From the NCBI GenBank assembly GCA_017164015.1, contig CP071065.1, positions 2,136,501 to 2,200,500 of the forward strand: a stretch of 64,000 nucleotides of DNA. Direction: 5' to 3'. This DNA is from Nostoc sp. UHCC 0702. Lineage in GTDB: Bacteria > Cyanobacteriota > Cyanobacteriia > Cyanobacteriales > Nostocaceae. Positions 55,014 through 63,994 of the stretch are shown here, piece after piece; the first letter of the stretch is position 1; each line of letters begins with the position of its first letter. The notes under the pieces were generated by a model. That model made no database searches, was not told where the DNA came from, and saw only the letters and a list, made by a program, of their open reading frames with translations. Both the position numbers and the translations under genes were made by a program.

Positions 55014-55175
55014 TACTTAACCTATTTTAGAGATCACAGATTACTTTTAACACAGATGACAGACAAGTGTAACAGTGAGGTGTAATCAATATAAAAAGTT
55101 TAGGGCGTGGGACTTGTGGCTTGTAGAGTTAAAGCTGAGAGTTGAGCAGTGCTTTTTATCCTCACTTAAGGTAAA

Positions 55176-55583
55176 TCAACTCTCCTGCACCCAATTTTCT
55201 AATACTAACCCTGGAATTTGAGAGAATTCTTTAATATTATTGGTAACTAAGGTTAACCCTAAACAAATTGCTTGGGATGCTATCAGCATATCCATTGAGC
55301 CAATGACAATTCCTTGGCGTTCTAATTCTGCTCTCATTCTTCCATAAGTTTGTGTTGCTCGTTCATCAAATGGCACAATATTTAAAGTAATTAAAAATTG
55401 ATTTAGTGCTATTTGATTCTGCTGTTGACGTTGGCTTTTATAAACACCGTATTCCAGTTATGCAACAGTAATCGATGAAATACCTACATCATAAATATCT
55501 AGGGCTTGAAATTTTTCTATAACTTGAGGTGGGTGACGTTTAATAATGTAGATGCACGTATTTGTGTCGAGCAAAAATCTCAT
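55176..55583 (-). pseudogene. vapC: VapC-type PIN toxin gene with an in-frame nonsense codon
   Basis: From the ATG at 55583 the frame reads MRFLLDTNTCIYIIKRHPPQ and on to SSITVA, then TAA at 55460-55458, then LEYGVYKSQRQQQNQ and through to VPFDERATQTYGRMR, SMDMLIASQAICLGLTLVTN and NWVQES. The total is 135 codons, the usual VapC length. Family members have Glu at that codon (AELEYG), one of the acidic residues binding the catalytic metal; GAA to TAA is a single change. A GTG at 55376 could restart translation but would lack the first two active-site acids. Downstream of its antitoxin, with the TAATG overlap typical of the operon. Confidence 0.9.
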
Positions 55584-55810
55584 TATAGAGTCTCTCTTAT
55601 ATCTAAATAAGGCTGCTCTCTGCTTGTCATAAAATCCTCCGAAAACAGATTAAAACTCTCAAATAATGTTTGCCAATGATTTTCTTTGGAGATTAAAATA
55701 ACAGCATTGCCTATTTTTTTTATGTAAACTTCATTGCCTTCTAATTGAAATTCTTTAGGTAAAATAACTGTTTGATTATTGCCGTCCATGATTAACTGAA
55801 CAGTATTCAT
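55583..55810 (-). CDS. vapB: VapB-type antitoxin (AbrB/SpoVT fold)
   Basis: 75 residues. The N-terminal half is the swapped-hairpin DNA-binding domain: NTVQLIMDGNNQTVILPKEF, EGNEVYIKKIGNAVILISKE. The C-terminal tail (WQTLFESFNLFSEDFMTSRE) would bind the toxin. Its stop codon overlaps the toxin start (TAATG). Intact while the toxin carries a stop, which is the expected order of decay. Confidence 0.9.
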   Translation of the reverse strand: MNTVQLIMDGNNQTVILPKEFQLEGNEVYIKKIGNAVILISKENHWQTLFESFNLFSEDFMTSREQPYLDIRETL

Positions 55811-55895
55811 TTTTTACCCTCACAATTTATGCTCATACCTATTACAATAATTATACAATTTCTAGTGCGATCGCTACAGATTTCCGGCACAAGAG

Positions 55896-56552
55896 TTAAA
55901 ATTGATATTTGCGATCGCGTACCCACATACTGATAGGTACAGCTTGACCTTGGGCATTAACTTTCACTTCTACTACTATCGGTTGTCTTTGTCCTGATTT
56001 AGTTGGTCTGGCTGCTGAAATATCCTGATTAATATCGTTACGTTGATCCTCTGGGATATAATAATTTTCCAAGCCGTAAGAAACTAAATTATAGCGACTG
56101 TAACGACCTTGCAAAGCTATTTGATTTGCAGGTAGGGAAGTCGGAAGTTCTCCACTTACCCGCACAGGTTTCCACGCTTGAGGAACTTTACCAGAAGATT
56201 TTTCTTCTTGCAGAATGACGTAGAAGCTGGTTGCTGGCGCTAAAGGCTGATATTTTTTGTCAGTACCAGGATGTTGCTTTAACAAATCTGTCCAACCAGG
56301 AAGTTTTGCTAAATTATCTACACGAGAAATTTCATAACCCAGTGTCACCGAATAACCGCGCAGTAAATCGTAAGGATCTACAGGTTGAGTTTGCAAAATA
56401 GCCGTTTTGCCTGTGACAACTGTGTAAACTGATTGAGCCGGTACTGCTAAAATAAATGCTGTTTGAATCAGCAAAGGTACAATAAACCGCCAAAGAACTA
56501 TAGGCTGTTCTGAAGGTTCGGTTGGTAAAGGTAATGTTTGGTTAGTTTCCAT
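55896..56552 (-). CDS. GDYXXLXY-type membrane-associated protein
   Basis: 218 residues. One N-terminal membrane segment (WRFIVPLLIQTAFILAVPAQ) precedes a domain with DPYDLLRGYSVTLGYEISRV, the GDYxxLxY motif (Asp replaced here by Tyr-context), and VVEVKVNAQGQAVPISMWVR at the end. Such proteins pair with DUF2157 membrane proteins, as here: the DUF2157 gene lies 64 bases upstream on the same strand. Function of the pair is unknown, presumably envelope-related. Confidence 0.85.
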   Translation of the reverse strand: METNQTLPLPTEPSEQPIVLWRFIVPLLIQTAFILAVPAQSVYTVVTGKTAILQTQPVDPYDLLRGYSVTLGYEISRVDNLAKLPGWTDLLKQHPGTDKKYQPLAPATSFYVILQEEKSSGKVPQAWKPVRVSGELPTSLPANQIALQGRYSRYNLVSYGLENYYIPEDQRNDINQDISAARPTKSGQRQPIVVEVKVNAQGQAVPISMWVRDRKYQF

Positions 56553-56616
56553 AAAGTTAGGATCGCTTCAGAAGGGGGAAGTCAAAAGTCAAAAATATTT
56601 AACTCCTGGCTACGAA

Positions 56617-58056
56617 TTACGAAATATTTTCAGATGCAGTTGGTAGAGAAGACAAATAACGCTCAAACCACAAACCGGCGATAATTACCCCAACACCGCA
56701 TAAGACAAAAATCAAGGATTTCAATAATAAGGCGGTGTCGTACTCTAGCATTCGGCTAATAATTTGTAGTGTTAGTAATACTATGCCACCCCAAAAGGGG
56801 CATCTTTCACTTAATTCCAGTGCTTCTCGAATTAGTCCAAATGCCAAAACTGCTAAAAGCAGATTAAACGCAAAGATGGGAATAACTGGAATGGGAGTAA
56901 TAGCTTGATGCACAAAGATGACTATGGCAGTTATCACAATCAAGCCGCCAATAAAAATACTTTTTACATCTCTTTGCTGACGCTGTTGGTTTTGGGTTGG
57001 ACGTAACAAATACCACCATTGCCATACAGCTAAAATTGTGAAAATTGCCACATCTATCAAAGGTAGCCAGGTTGCTAAGGGAGTATCCCTAAATTGAGTT
57101 TGATAACCAACCATCCGCCCTTGCCACAACCCACGGAAAGATAGAGAATAAAATGTAATGCTAAAAAACACCCAAGTTAGCGATCGCGCGAATGGCTGAA
57201 ACCGTTTATAATTAATTTGCCGAAACAGTGAATCATCATAACTCCACAGTAAGGCTGGGGGAACACTAAACGCAGCTATAATAAGCCAAAGTGGAGCATC
57301 TGTGTAGCTGATAACTTCCAACAACCTCAGATGATATTGCCAGGATATCACAAATGCGATCGCTGTAATTCTAAAAATCCAACGGGAACGACACCAGTAA
57401 GCTAAAGGTACAAACAGCAAGCTTAAGACTAATGGCAAATGTTCTATAACTGTCTTTCCCCATGTCAACTCATCAACTCCAAAGTACCAATTGAAAAATC
57501 CTATCCTAGACCCTATTAGCATTAAAATCAGGGCAAGCATTCCCAAGGAAGTCAAGCGCAGAGTGTACGCCATCAGCAAAACAGCTAATCCCCAACCTAA
57601 GAACAGTTCGTAACTTGAACCGCTAACATGGTACATCTGTGCTAATAGCGCCATATTAGCACCTATGGTCAAAGAGCCTACAATTAGCAAGCCTTCTCCT
57701 AAGACGCGTTGACGGCGTTGTCTGTCTCTGGAAGTCTGATTATTTCTGGTGGCTGGTTTCCACAGGCTAAAGCCAGCAATATTTGTCACCAAGAACAAAC
57801 TTAATAGTAGAATTAACTTGACAGCTCTAGTCAAAGCTTGCCAGTTGGCAGCTACAAAAGTAATTACACCTAAGCCTAACAAGATTGCCCCAACCGCGAT
57901 TAAGATAAAAACGAAGCGATCGCGAGCAGCCGTTTCTAGATGATCAAATTCATACCTTTGTGCCAATCTTTGATATAAATCGGCATCAATTAGCCCTTCA
58001 CTCTGCCATAGTTGCGCTTCAGTACGCAACTTACGGCGAAAATTATCTAATAACAT
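56617..58056 (-). CDS. DUF2157 multi-pass membrane protein
   Basis: 479 residues. N-terminal DUF2157 region (LRTEAQLWQSEGLIDADLYQ, RLAQRYEF), then about 12 membrane helices starting FVFILIAVGAILLGLGVITF, with NWQALTRAVKLILLLSLFLV typical of the family. It acts at the inner membrane with the GDYXXLXY protein encoded next. No enzymatic motif seen. Confidence 0.9.
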   Translation of the reverse strand: MLLDNFRRKLRTEAQLWQSEGLIDADLYQRLAQRYEFDHLETAARDRFVFILIAVGAILLGLGVITFVAANWQALTRAVKLILLLSLFLVTNIAGFSLWKPATRNNQTSRDRQRRQRVLGEGLLIVGSLTIGANMALLAQMYHVSGSSYELFLGWGLAVLLMAYTLRLTSLGMLALILMLIGSRIGFFNWYFGVDELTWGKTVIEHLPLVLSLLFVPLAYWCRSRWIFRITAIAFVISWQYHLRLLEVISYTDAPLWLIIAAFSVPPALLWSYDDSLFRQINYKRFQPFARSLTWVFFSITFYSLSFRGLWQGRMVGYQTQFRDTPLATWLPLIDVAIFTILAVWQWWYLLRPTQNQQRQQRDVKSIFIGGLIVITAIVIFVHQAITPIPVIPIFAFNLLLAVLAFGLIREALELSERCPFWGGIVLLTLQIISRMLEYDTALLLKSLIFVLCGVGVIIAGLWFERYLSSLPTASENIS

Positions 58057-58336
58057 AATTTTTTTCAGCTATATATACGAAAATATCCGGACTCCAATAT
58101 GCCGATACTCACATTTAATCACTTCAGTACCTACAGAAAGTGTCCAGTTTGTCAAGTGTAATACAATTATGTGCAGATCATTTTACCTAAGTAGGTCGGT
58201 GCGAATAAAGTTAACTAATGAGGGTCGTCAGTTGTCAGTTGTTAGTTGTCAGTAGTAAGGGTTTCAGGTATATTTACGTTTCGTAACATACTCATGTTTA
58301 TTTTCACCCACCTACTTATGGGCGATCGCTGCTGTC
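58057..58336. other. Spacer with a GTCAGTT heptamer array
   Basis: GTCAGTTGTCAGTTGTTAGT at about 58230-58255; otherwise nothing recognised. Confidence 0.5.
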
Positions 58337-58573
58337 TTAGAGGATGTTTGAAAAGTCTAATATACTACTCAGCAGGGCGATTAGAAATCGCGTCTACACA
58401 GACGAAACCCACCTCCGTGGGTTTAAAAGACCTAATTTTTGGTTAGTCCGCGTAGGCGGTGAGGGGGTCGCAGTCTTGGCGGTTCCCGTCGATTGCGAAC
58501 CCCCGAACCCGAAGGGACTTTGCCTGTGTAGTAGCGAATTATATTCGCCCAAAACTTTTAAAACAACCTCTTA
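58337..58573. mobile_element. MITE of the AGAGGATGTTT family, copy C (complete)
   Basis: 237 bases. Left TTAGAGGATGTTTGAAAAGT; right end, on the other strand, TAAGAGGTTGTTTTAAAAGT. The interior holds ACCCACCTCCGTGGGT, TAGTCCGCGTAGGCGG and AGTAGCGAATTATATTCGC. The right end reads like the left end of copy B. Confidence 0.82.
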
Positions 58574-58656
58574 CTGCCGCTCATAAAATTTCACAATAAA
58601 ATTCTGCTATAGATTGGAGAGAGGCGTGCAGCTTCAAAAACTGGCTAACAGATGGG

Positions 58657-61140
58657 ATGGTTGTAATGAAGAACAAGAACCAAGTTGTTTTTACCTTAAT
58701 GTTGAAAAGCGCTGTTGTCTTTTCACCCTTACTGCTATCTGCTGGTATTGCCAGTGGACAAACCCCAACACCAGCCTCTAGAGATATAATTACTGTTCAG
58801 ACTACCAATCAGCAACAGGAAGAATTAACGCGACTGAGGGCTGAAAACCGCCTTCGAGAGCAAGAAAAATTAGATTTGGAACGCGCTTTTAATCGTATCA
58901 ATATCTGGTTAGTGATATTAAGTTTATTTCCAGTGGCAATCATTGCTTTATTTTGGCTGCTGCGTCGGGTGGCAATCCGTGAAATTGTTAATAGAGCAAT
59001 GGCACAATTAGAAGGAATAGAAAATTTACAAAAGCAACTAACTATTGTTAAACAAGAAGCTGAAAATACTATACAAGAAGCTAAAAAACTCAATCGTCAG
59101 TTAGATCAGGAAGCTGAGGCACTCCAACAAAATATCAAATTACAGCAGACAAATTTATCTGTCTTGGCATCTGAGTTGTTGCAAGCCAAAGATAATCTGT
59201 TTACAGAGTTAGAATCTGATATCAAAATTGTGCAAGCAAAAGTAGAGAAATTAGAATTTGAATTTGCGGCACAATTAGTTGAATGGCAATCGGATAACCA
59301 ACGACAAAAAAATCTGACAATAGAAAATTTAGGAAAACTCGAATCTGAATTTGTCCAAAAACTATCTGAATTACAGTTAACTGCTGAATACCAAAAGAAT
59401 ATTGCCCTAGAAAATATAGAAAAATCAAGGGATGAATTCATTGCTTTAGTTGCTAGCTTGCAATCTGATACTCAGCAAAGAAAGGATAACATTCTAGAAA
59501 CTTTAACAACCTTACAATCAGAATTTGCACAGCAGCTATCAAATTTACAAGTTGATGCTCAACAACAGAAGGATTTAACGCTCTTCAATATCCAAGAGCA
59601 AATATCAGGGTTGCAGTCTGATACTCAACTAGAAAAAGATAAAATTCTGGAAAGTTTAACAAAACTGCAATCGGAATTTACATCACAGCTATCAAATTTA
59701 CAAGTTGATGCTCAACAACAGAAGGATTTAACGCTCTTCAATATCCAAGAGCAAATATCAGAGTTGCAGTCTGATACTCAACTAGAAAAAAATAAAATTC
59801 TGGAAATTTTAACAAAACTGCAATCGGAATTTACATCACAACTATCAAATTTACAAGTTGATGCTCAACAACAGAAGGATTTAACGCTCTTAAATATCCA
59901 AGAGCAAATATCAGGCTTGCATTCTGATACTCAACTGGAAAAAGATAAAATTCTGGAAATTTTAACAAAACTGCAATTGGAATTTACATCACAACTATCA
60001 AATTTACAAGTTGCTGCTCAACAACAAAAAGATATCATATTGAGAAATGTTAGAGAGCAAATATCAGGGTTGCAGTCTGATACTCAAGTAGAAAAGGAGC
60101 AAATTATAGAAAATTTAAGAAACCTGAAATTAGAATTTATATCCCAGCTATCAAAATTACAAGCAGATGTGCAAAATCGCAAACAGCTAATTATTGAAAA
60201 TTTAGAAAAATCAGGTTCTGAGTTTGTATCTCAATTTGCTGATTTGCAATTGAATGCTCAACAACAAAAAATGTTGATTTTAGAAAAGCTTGAAAAATTA
60301 GAGAGAGAGTTTGTCTTTCAACTTTCAGAATTACAGTTGGATGCTCAACAACGCAAAGATTTGATACTACAACAATTAATTGAAAATCAACCGCCATCTA
60401 TTCCTGAATCAAAGCCAGCAGAGTCACCACAGCCACAGCCGGAAGTATCAGCAGATGATTTTGTGAAACAGGGAGATACTCTATTTGCTGAAAAACGATA
60501 TAAAGATGCGATCGCAGCTTACAATCAAGCTATTAAAATCCAACAAGATCAACCTGTTCTTTGGTTAAAACTAGGCATCAGTCTGGGAAGATTGAAACGC
60601 TATAAAGATGCCATATCGTGCTATGATCAAGCTATCAAAATCCAGCCAGACTATCATCAAGCTTGGTGCGATCGCGGTGTAGCTTTTGGCAATTTACGAC
60701 AGCATCAAGAAGCTTTTGCCTCTTTTGATAAAGCTACCAAAATCAAACCTGATGATGCAGTTGCTTGGATGAATCGGGGTCTTTCTTTGGTAGAATTGGA
60801 AGAATATGAAGAAGCGATCGCCTCATTTGACCAATCGCTACAATACAAACCTGATTCCGCGAAAGCTTGGGATAAACGCGGTTATACTTTAGTGAGACTG
60901 GGACGTGATGAAGATGCGATCGCTAGTTTTGACAAAGCCCTAGAAATTAAGCCAGACTATGGCAGTGCATATTATAATAAAGCAGCCTGCTATGCCCTAC
61001 AAAAAGAAGTTAAATTAGCTTTACAAAACCTCAAACAAGCGATTCAAATTAATCCTAGCTACAAAGAAGAAGCCGCAACAGATATAGACTTTGATGAAAT
61101 TGGTGATGATGAGCAATTTAGAAAGTTAATTGCAGAGTAA
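58657..61140 (+). CDS. Membrane-anchored coiled-coil protein with TPR repeats
   Basis: 827 residues. A hydrophobic leader (LMLKSAVVFSPLLLSAGIAS) precedes a coiled coil, a membrane segment at about 77-98 (WLVILSLFPVAIIALFWLLR), then some 450 residues of coiled coil with a 51-residue tandem repeat (59515-60126), a Pro-rich linker (PPSIPESKPAESPQPQPEVS), and six TPRs at the C-terminus (GDTLFAEKRYKDAIAAYNQA, GISLGRLKRYKDAISCYDQA and on). The TPRs suggest protein binding on one side of the membrane. ATGs at 58657 and 58666 are both possible starts. Role unknown. Confidence 0.85.
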   Translation: MVVMKNKNQVVFTLMLKSAVVFSPLLLSAGIASGQTPTPASRDIITVQTTNQQQEELTRLRAENRLREQEKLDLERAFNRINIWLVILSLFPVAIIALFWLLRRVAIREIVNRAMAQLEGIENLQKQLTIVKQEAENTIQEAKKLNRQLDQEAEALQQNIKLQQTNLSVLASELLQAKDNLFTELESDIKIVQAKVEKLEFEFAAQLVEWQSDNQRQKNLTIENLGKLESEFVQKLSELQLTAEYQKNIALENIEKSRDEFIALVASLQSDTQQRKDNILETLTTLQSEFAQQLSNLQVDAQQQKDLTLFNIQEQISGLQSDTQLEKDKILESLTKLQSEFTSQLSNLQVDAQQQKDLTLFNIQEQISELQSDTQLEKNKILEILTKLQSEFTSQLSNLQVDAQQQKDLTLLNIQEQISGLHSDTQLEKDKILEILTKLQLEFTSQLSNLQVAAQQQKDIILRNVREQISGLQSDTQVEKEQIIENLRNLKLEFISQLSKLQADVQNRKQLIIENLEKSGSEFVSQFADLQLNAQQQKMLILEKLEKLEREFVFQLSELQLDAQQRKDLILQQLIENQPPSIPESKPAESPQPQPEVSADDFVKQGDTLFAEKRYKDAIAAYNQAIKIQQDQPVLWLKLGISLGRLKRYKDAISCYDQAIKIQPDYHQAWCDRGVAFGNLRQHQEAFASFDKATKIKPDDAVAWMNRGLSLVELEEYEEAIASFDQSLQYKPDSAKAWDKRGYTLVRLGRDEDAIASFDKALEIKPDYGSAYYNKAACYALQKEVKLALQNLKQAIQINPSYKEEAATDIDFDEIGDDEQFRKLIAE
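59515..60126 (+). repeat. Tandem 153-base coding repeat (51 residues, four copies)
   Basis: CAAGTTGATGCTCAACAACA recurs at 59548, 59701 and 59854 and, with one change, at 60007, at exact 153-base spacing. Each unit encodes the pattern LQSEFTSQLSNLQVDAQQQK, DLTLFNIQEQISGLQSDTQL, EKDKILESLTK. Low divergence between units implies recent duplication or exchange. Confidence 0.92.
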
Positions 61141-61161
61141 ATAATCAATATTTAAAAACTT

Positions 61162-61818
61162 CTAGGATCTACGCTCCAGAATTTTTCGGATACTAGGAAG
61201 AGCAGCTTCAATTATTTCAGGCGACAGAGTTGTTTGTTGCCAAGTTTCCCTCTCTTCAAGTCCTTCTAACCAGGCATTTAGAGATGGGTAAGCTGACAAA
61301 GAGAAACCAAACTGAGGTAATGCCGACACTAATGTTCCAGCAACAATATCTGCTAGCGTCAGTGAGTCTTTCACAAAGTAAGAATTCCCATCCAAAAGGC
61401 TTTCATAAAACTGCATCACAGCAATAACTCGTTGCCGAGCAATTTCAGCTTTATTAGGATCAAGTTCGATTCCTATCAACAGTCGAGTTAAAGGGGTCAT
61501 AGATACCTGAAGTTCATTGACTGCAATCATTTCAACCATCCGAACAATGGCAATATCGTCAGCTGAACTAGGCATTAATGATGGAGTCGGATATTTTGCC
61601 TCTAGATAATCTAGAATTGCTAACGACTCGACTACCCGCAATTTGTTGTCTACAATTACAGGAATTCGCTGAAGCGGGTTAATTGCAGTGAAATCCTCAC
61701 TAAACTGATCTCCATCTAAATTGATTAAAATTGGCTCAAAGGGAATCTGTTTCTCTAGTAATGCCACCCAGACTCGACGAGCATTAACAGAGGTCGGATG
61801 ATAGTAGAACTTCAACAT
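61162..61818 (-). CDS. Glutathione S-transferase family protein
   Basis: 218 residues. Thioredoxin-like N-terminal domain: MLKFYYHPTSVNARRVWVAL with the catalytic-position Ser/Asn near residue 10, then INPLQRIPVIVDNKLRVVES with the cis-proline and the ES pair that holds glutathione. All-helical C-terminal domain: GNSYFVKDSLTLADIVAGTL. Substrate unknown; probably detoxification or glutathione-linked redox. Confidence 0.92.
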   Translation of the reverse strand: MLKFYYHPTSVNARRVWVALLEKQIPFEPILINLDGDQFSEDFTAINPLQRIPVIVDNKLRVVESLAILDYLEAKYPTPSLMPSSADDIAIVRMVEMIAVNELQVSMTPLTRLLIGIELDPNKAEIARQRVIAVMQFYESLLDGNSYFVKDSLTLADIVAGTLVSALPQFGFSLSAYPSLNAWLEGLEERETWQQTTLSPEIIEAALPSIRKILERRS

Positions 61819-61947
61819 TGAAACTCCAAAAATAAAACTACGCCTTCATCAGACTTTCCGAAGTTTAACAGCTAATACTATAAGGAGAAGGTCGTTGAGC
61901 GATGACAGATAACAGTCATTAGTTATTTGTCATCAGTCATCACAATT

Positions 61948-62097
61948 TATATCATATCCGGTTAATTAGTTATGATTCCCCCAGTCATTGCACCCCACCC
62001 CCTACCCCTCCCCGTTCACGGGGAGGGGAAACAAAGCATAGCTTTGCTGGGGTGGGGTTCTTTGGTTTTTCTAAGTAATCAAGCGGACATGATATTA
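61948..62097. mobile_element. MITE family 2, divergent copy 4 with a different interior
   Basis: Ends TATATCATATCCGGTTAATT and AAGCGGACATGATATTA match the family 2 terminal repeats. The interior is unrelated to copies 1-3 and is a palindrome: ACCCCACCCC with GGGGTGGGGT enclosing CCCCTCCCCG and CGGGGAGGGG. Confidence 0.75.
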
Positions 62098-62107
62098 GAT
62101 ATTGACA

Positions 62108-63526
62108 TCAACTTTCCGGCTTCAAAACTTTTGTTTTAGGGAAGGTATAGTTGGATGAAATGGAGTTAACTACTTGTCCTAAAACTCGGATCATCACACT
62201 GGGTGCAAACAGCGAATTTGGCTGTTTAACCATATGTGACACTTCAATAAATCTCCGATAAATATCAGGATCTCTGACAGAAAGCTCTAAGACTTCATCC
62301 ATATATCGATGCATGAATTGAGTCATTTTATCTGGTTGTCCACCTTCAGTGGTATCCCAGCGAAAATCTTCACTTGTTGCCATCAACCAAGGAGTTTCTA
62401 AAACTTTAGCCAGTTGCTTTTGAAATTGTTTTGTTAAACCTTTGAAATTGTGCTGTTGCTTCTGTAAACAATCATCTAGAGTTAACGCACCTAAAGCAGC
62501 AGTGGTCATTCCTTGCCCGTAGATAGGATTAAAAGCACAGACAGCATCCCCAATTGCAACCAAGCCATCTGGCATCCGAGACAGCTTTTCGTAATGATGC
62601 CAGCAATTTTCTGTACGCCGATAGCCATGTATGGGAGTAATGGGTTTGGCGTTTTTGACGAATTGGTAAATCTCAGGAGTACGCAAACTGCGTGCAAATT
62701 CGATAAAGCCGGCTTCATCAGTTGGTGGATAGTCTCGACTAATACCAATCAAGATCACACCCCAGCGGTTGCCTTCTATTGGATATAAGGCACCACCACG
62801 TTTGTCATGGGGTGGTTGAGAAATCACATACAGTACTTTCCAATCTGCTTGGAAATTCTCTGGTTGTTCATACCAACAAGTACTGTAACCTAAAAATGAG
62901 TTAATCATGGTTTCATTGGGAGATTGGTAGCCCATTTTCTCTAACCACTTAGGCAACTGAGAGTTGCGTCCGCTAGCATCAACCACGAAATCTGATGTTA
63001 ATTCTTGTTCTTGCGAATCATCCAAAGAACACAGTTTTACTCCTGTGACTCTGGAATTGTCTTTATTAGTTACTAACCCCTTGACTTGAGTTGCCGATAA
63101 AAATTCTATATTACGGTAACTACTCAAACGACGACGAACTACCCACTCCAGAAAAGGACGACTGCAAGTACGGGTAACTAAGTCTGAAGAACCACGGTAT
63201 GCCCAACCCCGCGCATGAAAAAAAGATGAGTCTGCTGTCCAGTTTACACTAGGCGCACCTGCTGTAGTTAATTCTGCTTCCATACCAGGGAACAACTGTT
63301 CTAGAATGCGATAACCTCCAGTCAGCATTACATGGACGTGATGTCCTTGGGGAACTCCGTGACGTGGTTCTGGCTGTTGTGGTAACTGGTCGCGTTCTAC
63401 CACCGTGACATGCTCGAAGTGTTCTGCTAAAATTCTCGCACTTAAGAGTCCAGCCATGCTACCCCCAATCACAATAGCATGACTTCCATTGCTAGTTTTT
63501 TGTTGTGCCTCAATCAGCTTAGACAT
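62108..63526 (-). CDS. FAD-dependent monooxygenase-type oxidoreductase
   Basis: 472 residues. FAD-binding fingerprint AIVIGGSMAGLLSARILAEH and acidic end VTVVERDQLP; second FAD motif GLVAIGDAVCAFNPIYGQGM; a DG-like segment SDFVVDASGRNSQLPKWL. The layout matches flavin hydroxylases and epoxidases acting on hydrophobic compounds. A C-terminal tail without an obvious membrane anchor. Substrate unknown. It is monocistronic with a MITE at its 3' end. Confidence 0.88.
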   Translation of the reverse strand: MSKLIEAQQKTSNGSHAIVIGGSMAGLLSARILAEHFEHVTVVERDQLPQQPEPRHGVPQGHHVHVMLTGGYRILEQLFPGMEAELTTAGAPSVNWTADSSFFHARGWAYRGSSDLVTRTCSRPFLEWVVRRRLSSYRNIEFLSATQVKGLVTNKDNSRVTGVKLCSLDDSQEQELTSDFVVDASGRNSQLPKWLEKMGYQSPNETMINSFLGYSTCWYEQPENFQADWKVLYVISQPPHDKRGGALYPIEGNRWGVILIGISRDYPPTDEAGFIEFARSLRTPEIYQFVKNAKPITPIHGYRRTENCWHHYEKLSRMPDGLVAIGDAVCAFNPIYGQGMTTAALGALTLDDCLQKQQHNFKGLTKQFQKQLAKVLETPWLMATSEDFRWDTTEGGQPDKMTQFMHRYMDEVLELSVRDPDIYRRFIEVSHMVKQPNSLFAPSVMIRVLGQVVNSISSNYTFPKTKVLKPES

Positions 63527-63654
63527 AGTTGGTCATCTTGTGAAAGATGTTTATATTCTTTCATAAGTACCAAAAATTCTATGTTAAGGTGCGTTACGGC
63601 TTGTGTCTAACACACCCTACTAACATGGCAAGGCTAAAATGATGCAATAAATTT

Positions 63655-63711
63655 TCTTGTGGGGCGGGCATCTTGCCTGCCACGGACGGGCGAGACGCCC
63701 ATCCTACAAGA
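63655..63711. repeat. Palindromic repeat CTTGTGGGGCGGGC
   Basis: CTTGTGGGGCGGGC pairs with GCCCATCCTACAAG, with inner GGCATCTTGCC and GGGCGAGACGCCC palindromes. Dispersed-repeat-like; also at 63590 GTGCGTTACGGC and TAACACACCCTAC. Confidence 0.65.
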
Positions 63712-63769
63712 GGAAAGCTAATGCACTATTTTAGCTGTGTCGCGCCACTACTGTCTATTGCTGAAATCT

Positions 63770-63994
63770 CTAATAACAATAGTCATCAGTATCTAGACGC
63801 TCAGATGCATATCTACCTTTAATTTCTTCGTTGAAAAACGTACCAATTGAGTCTGCTGAATGTAAATCTTCCCAAGTTTGGGAGTCTACACCCGAATATT
63901 GATAAACTGCTCCATTTTGGAATTCAACTTGCAAAATGCATTCGTCGCTATCGTAGCCCACAGCCGCCGCCATTGATGAGTTAACTGGTAGCAT
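63770..63994 (-). CDS. KTSC-domain protein
   Basis: 74 residues: MLPVNSSMAAAVGYDSDECI, LQVEFQNGAVYQYSGVDSQT, DSIGTFFNEEIKGRYASERL. This is the KTSC domain, a short beta-rich unit named after its Lys-Thr-Ser-Cys residues, found alone or next to nucleases and lysyl-tRNA-like proteins. The KTSC lysine is here K in NEEIKGRY. The start near the window edge fits the family length, but an upstream start beyond 64000 cannot be excluded. Confidence 0.88.
   Translation of the reverse strand: MLPVNSSMAAAVGYDSDECILQVEFQNGAVYQYSGVDSQTWEDLHSADSIGTFFNEEIKGRYASERLDTDDYCY

Noticed and set aside
58809..60397. Several minus-strand frames of 68-111 codons
   Set aside because: Antisense shadows of the coiled-coil repeats, with Cys/Ser-rich nonsense composition.
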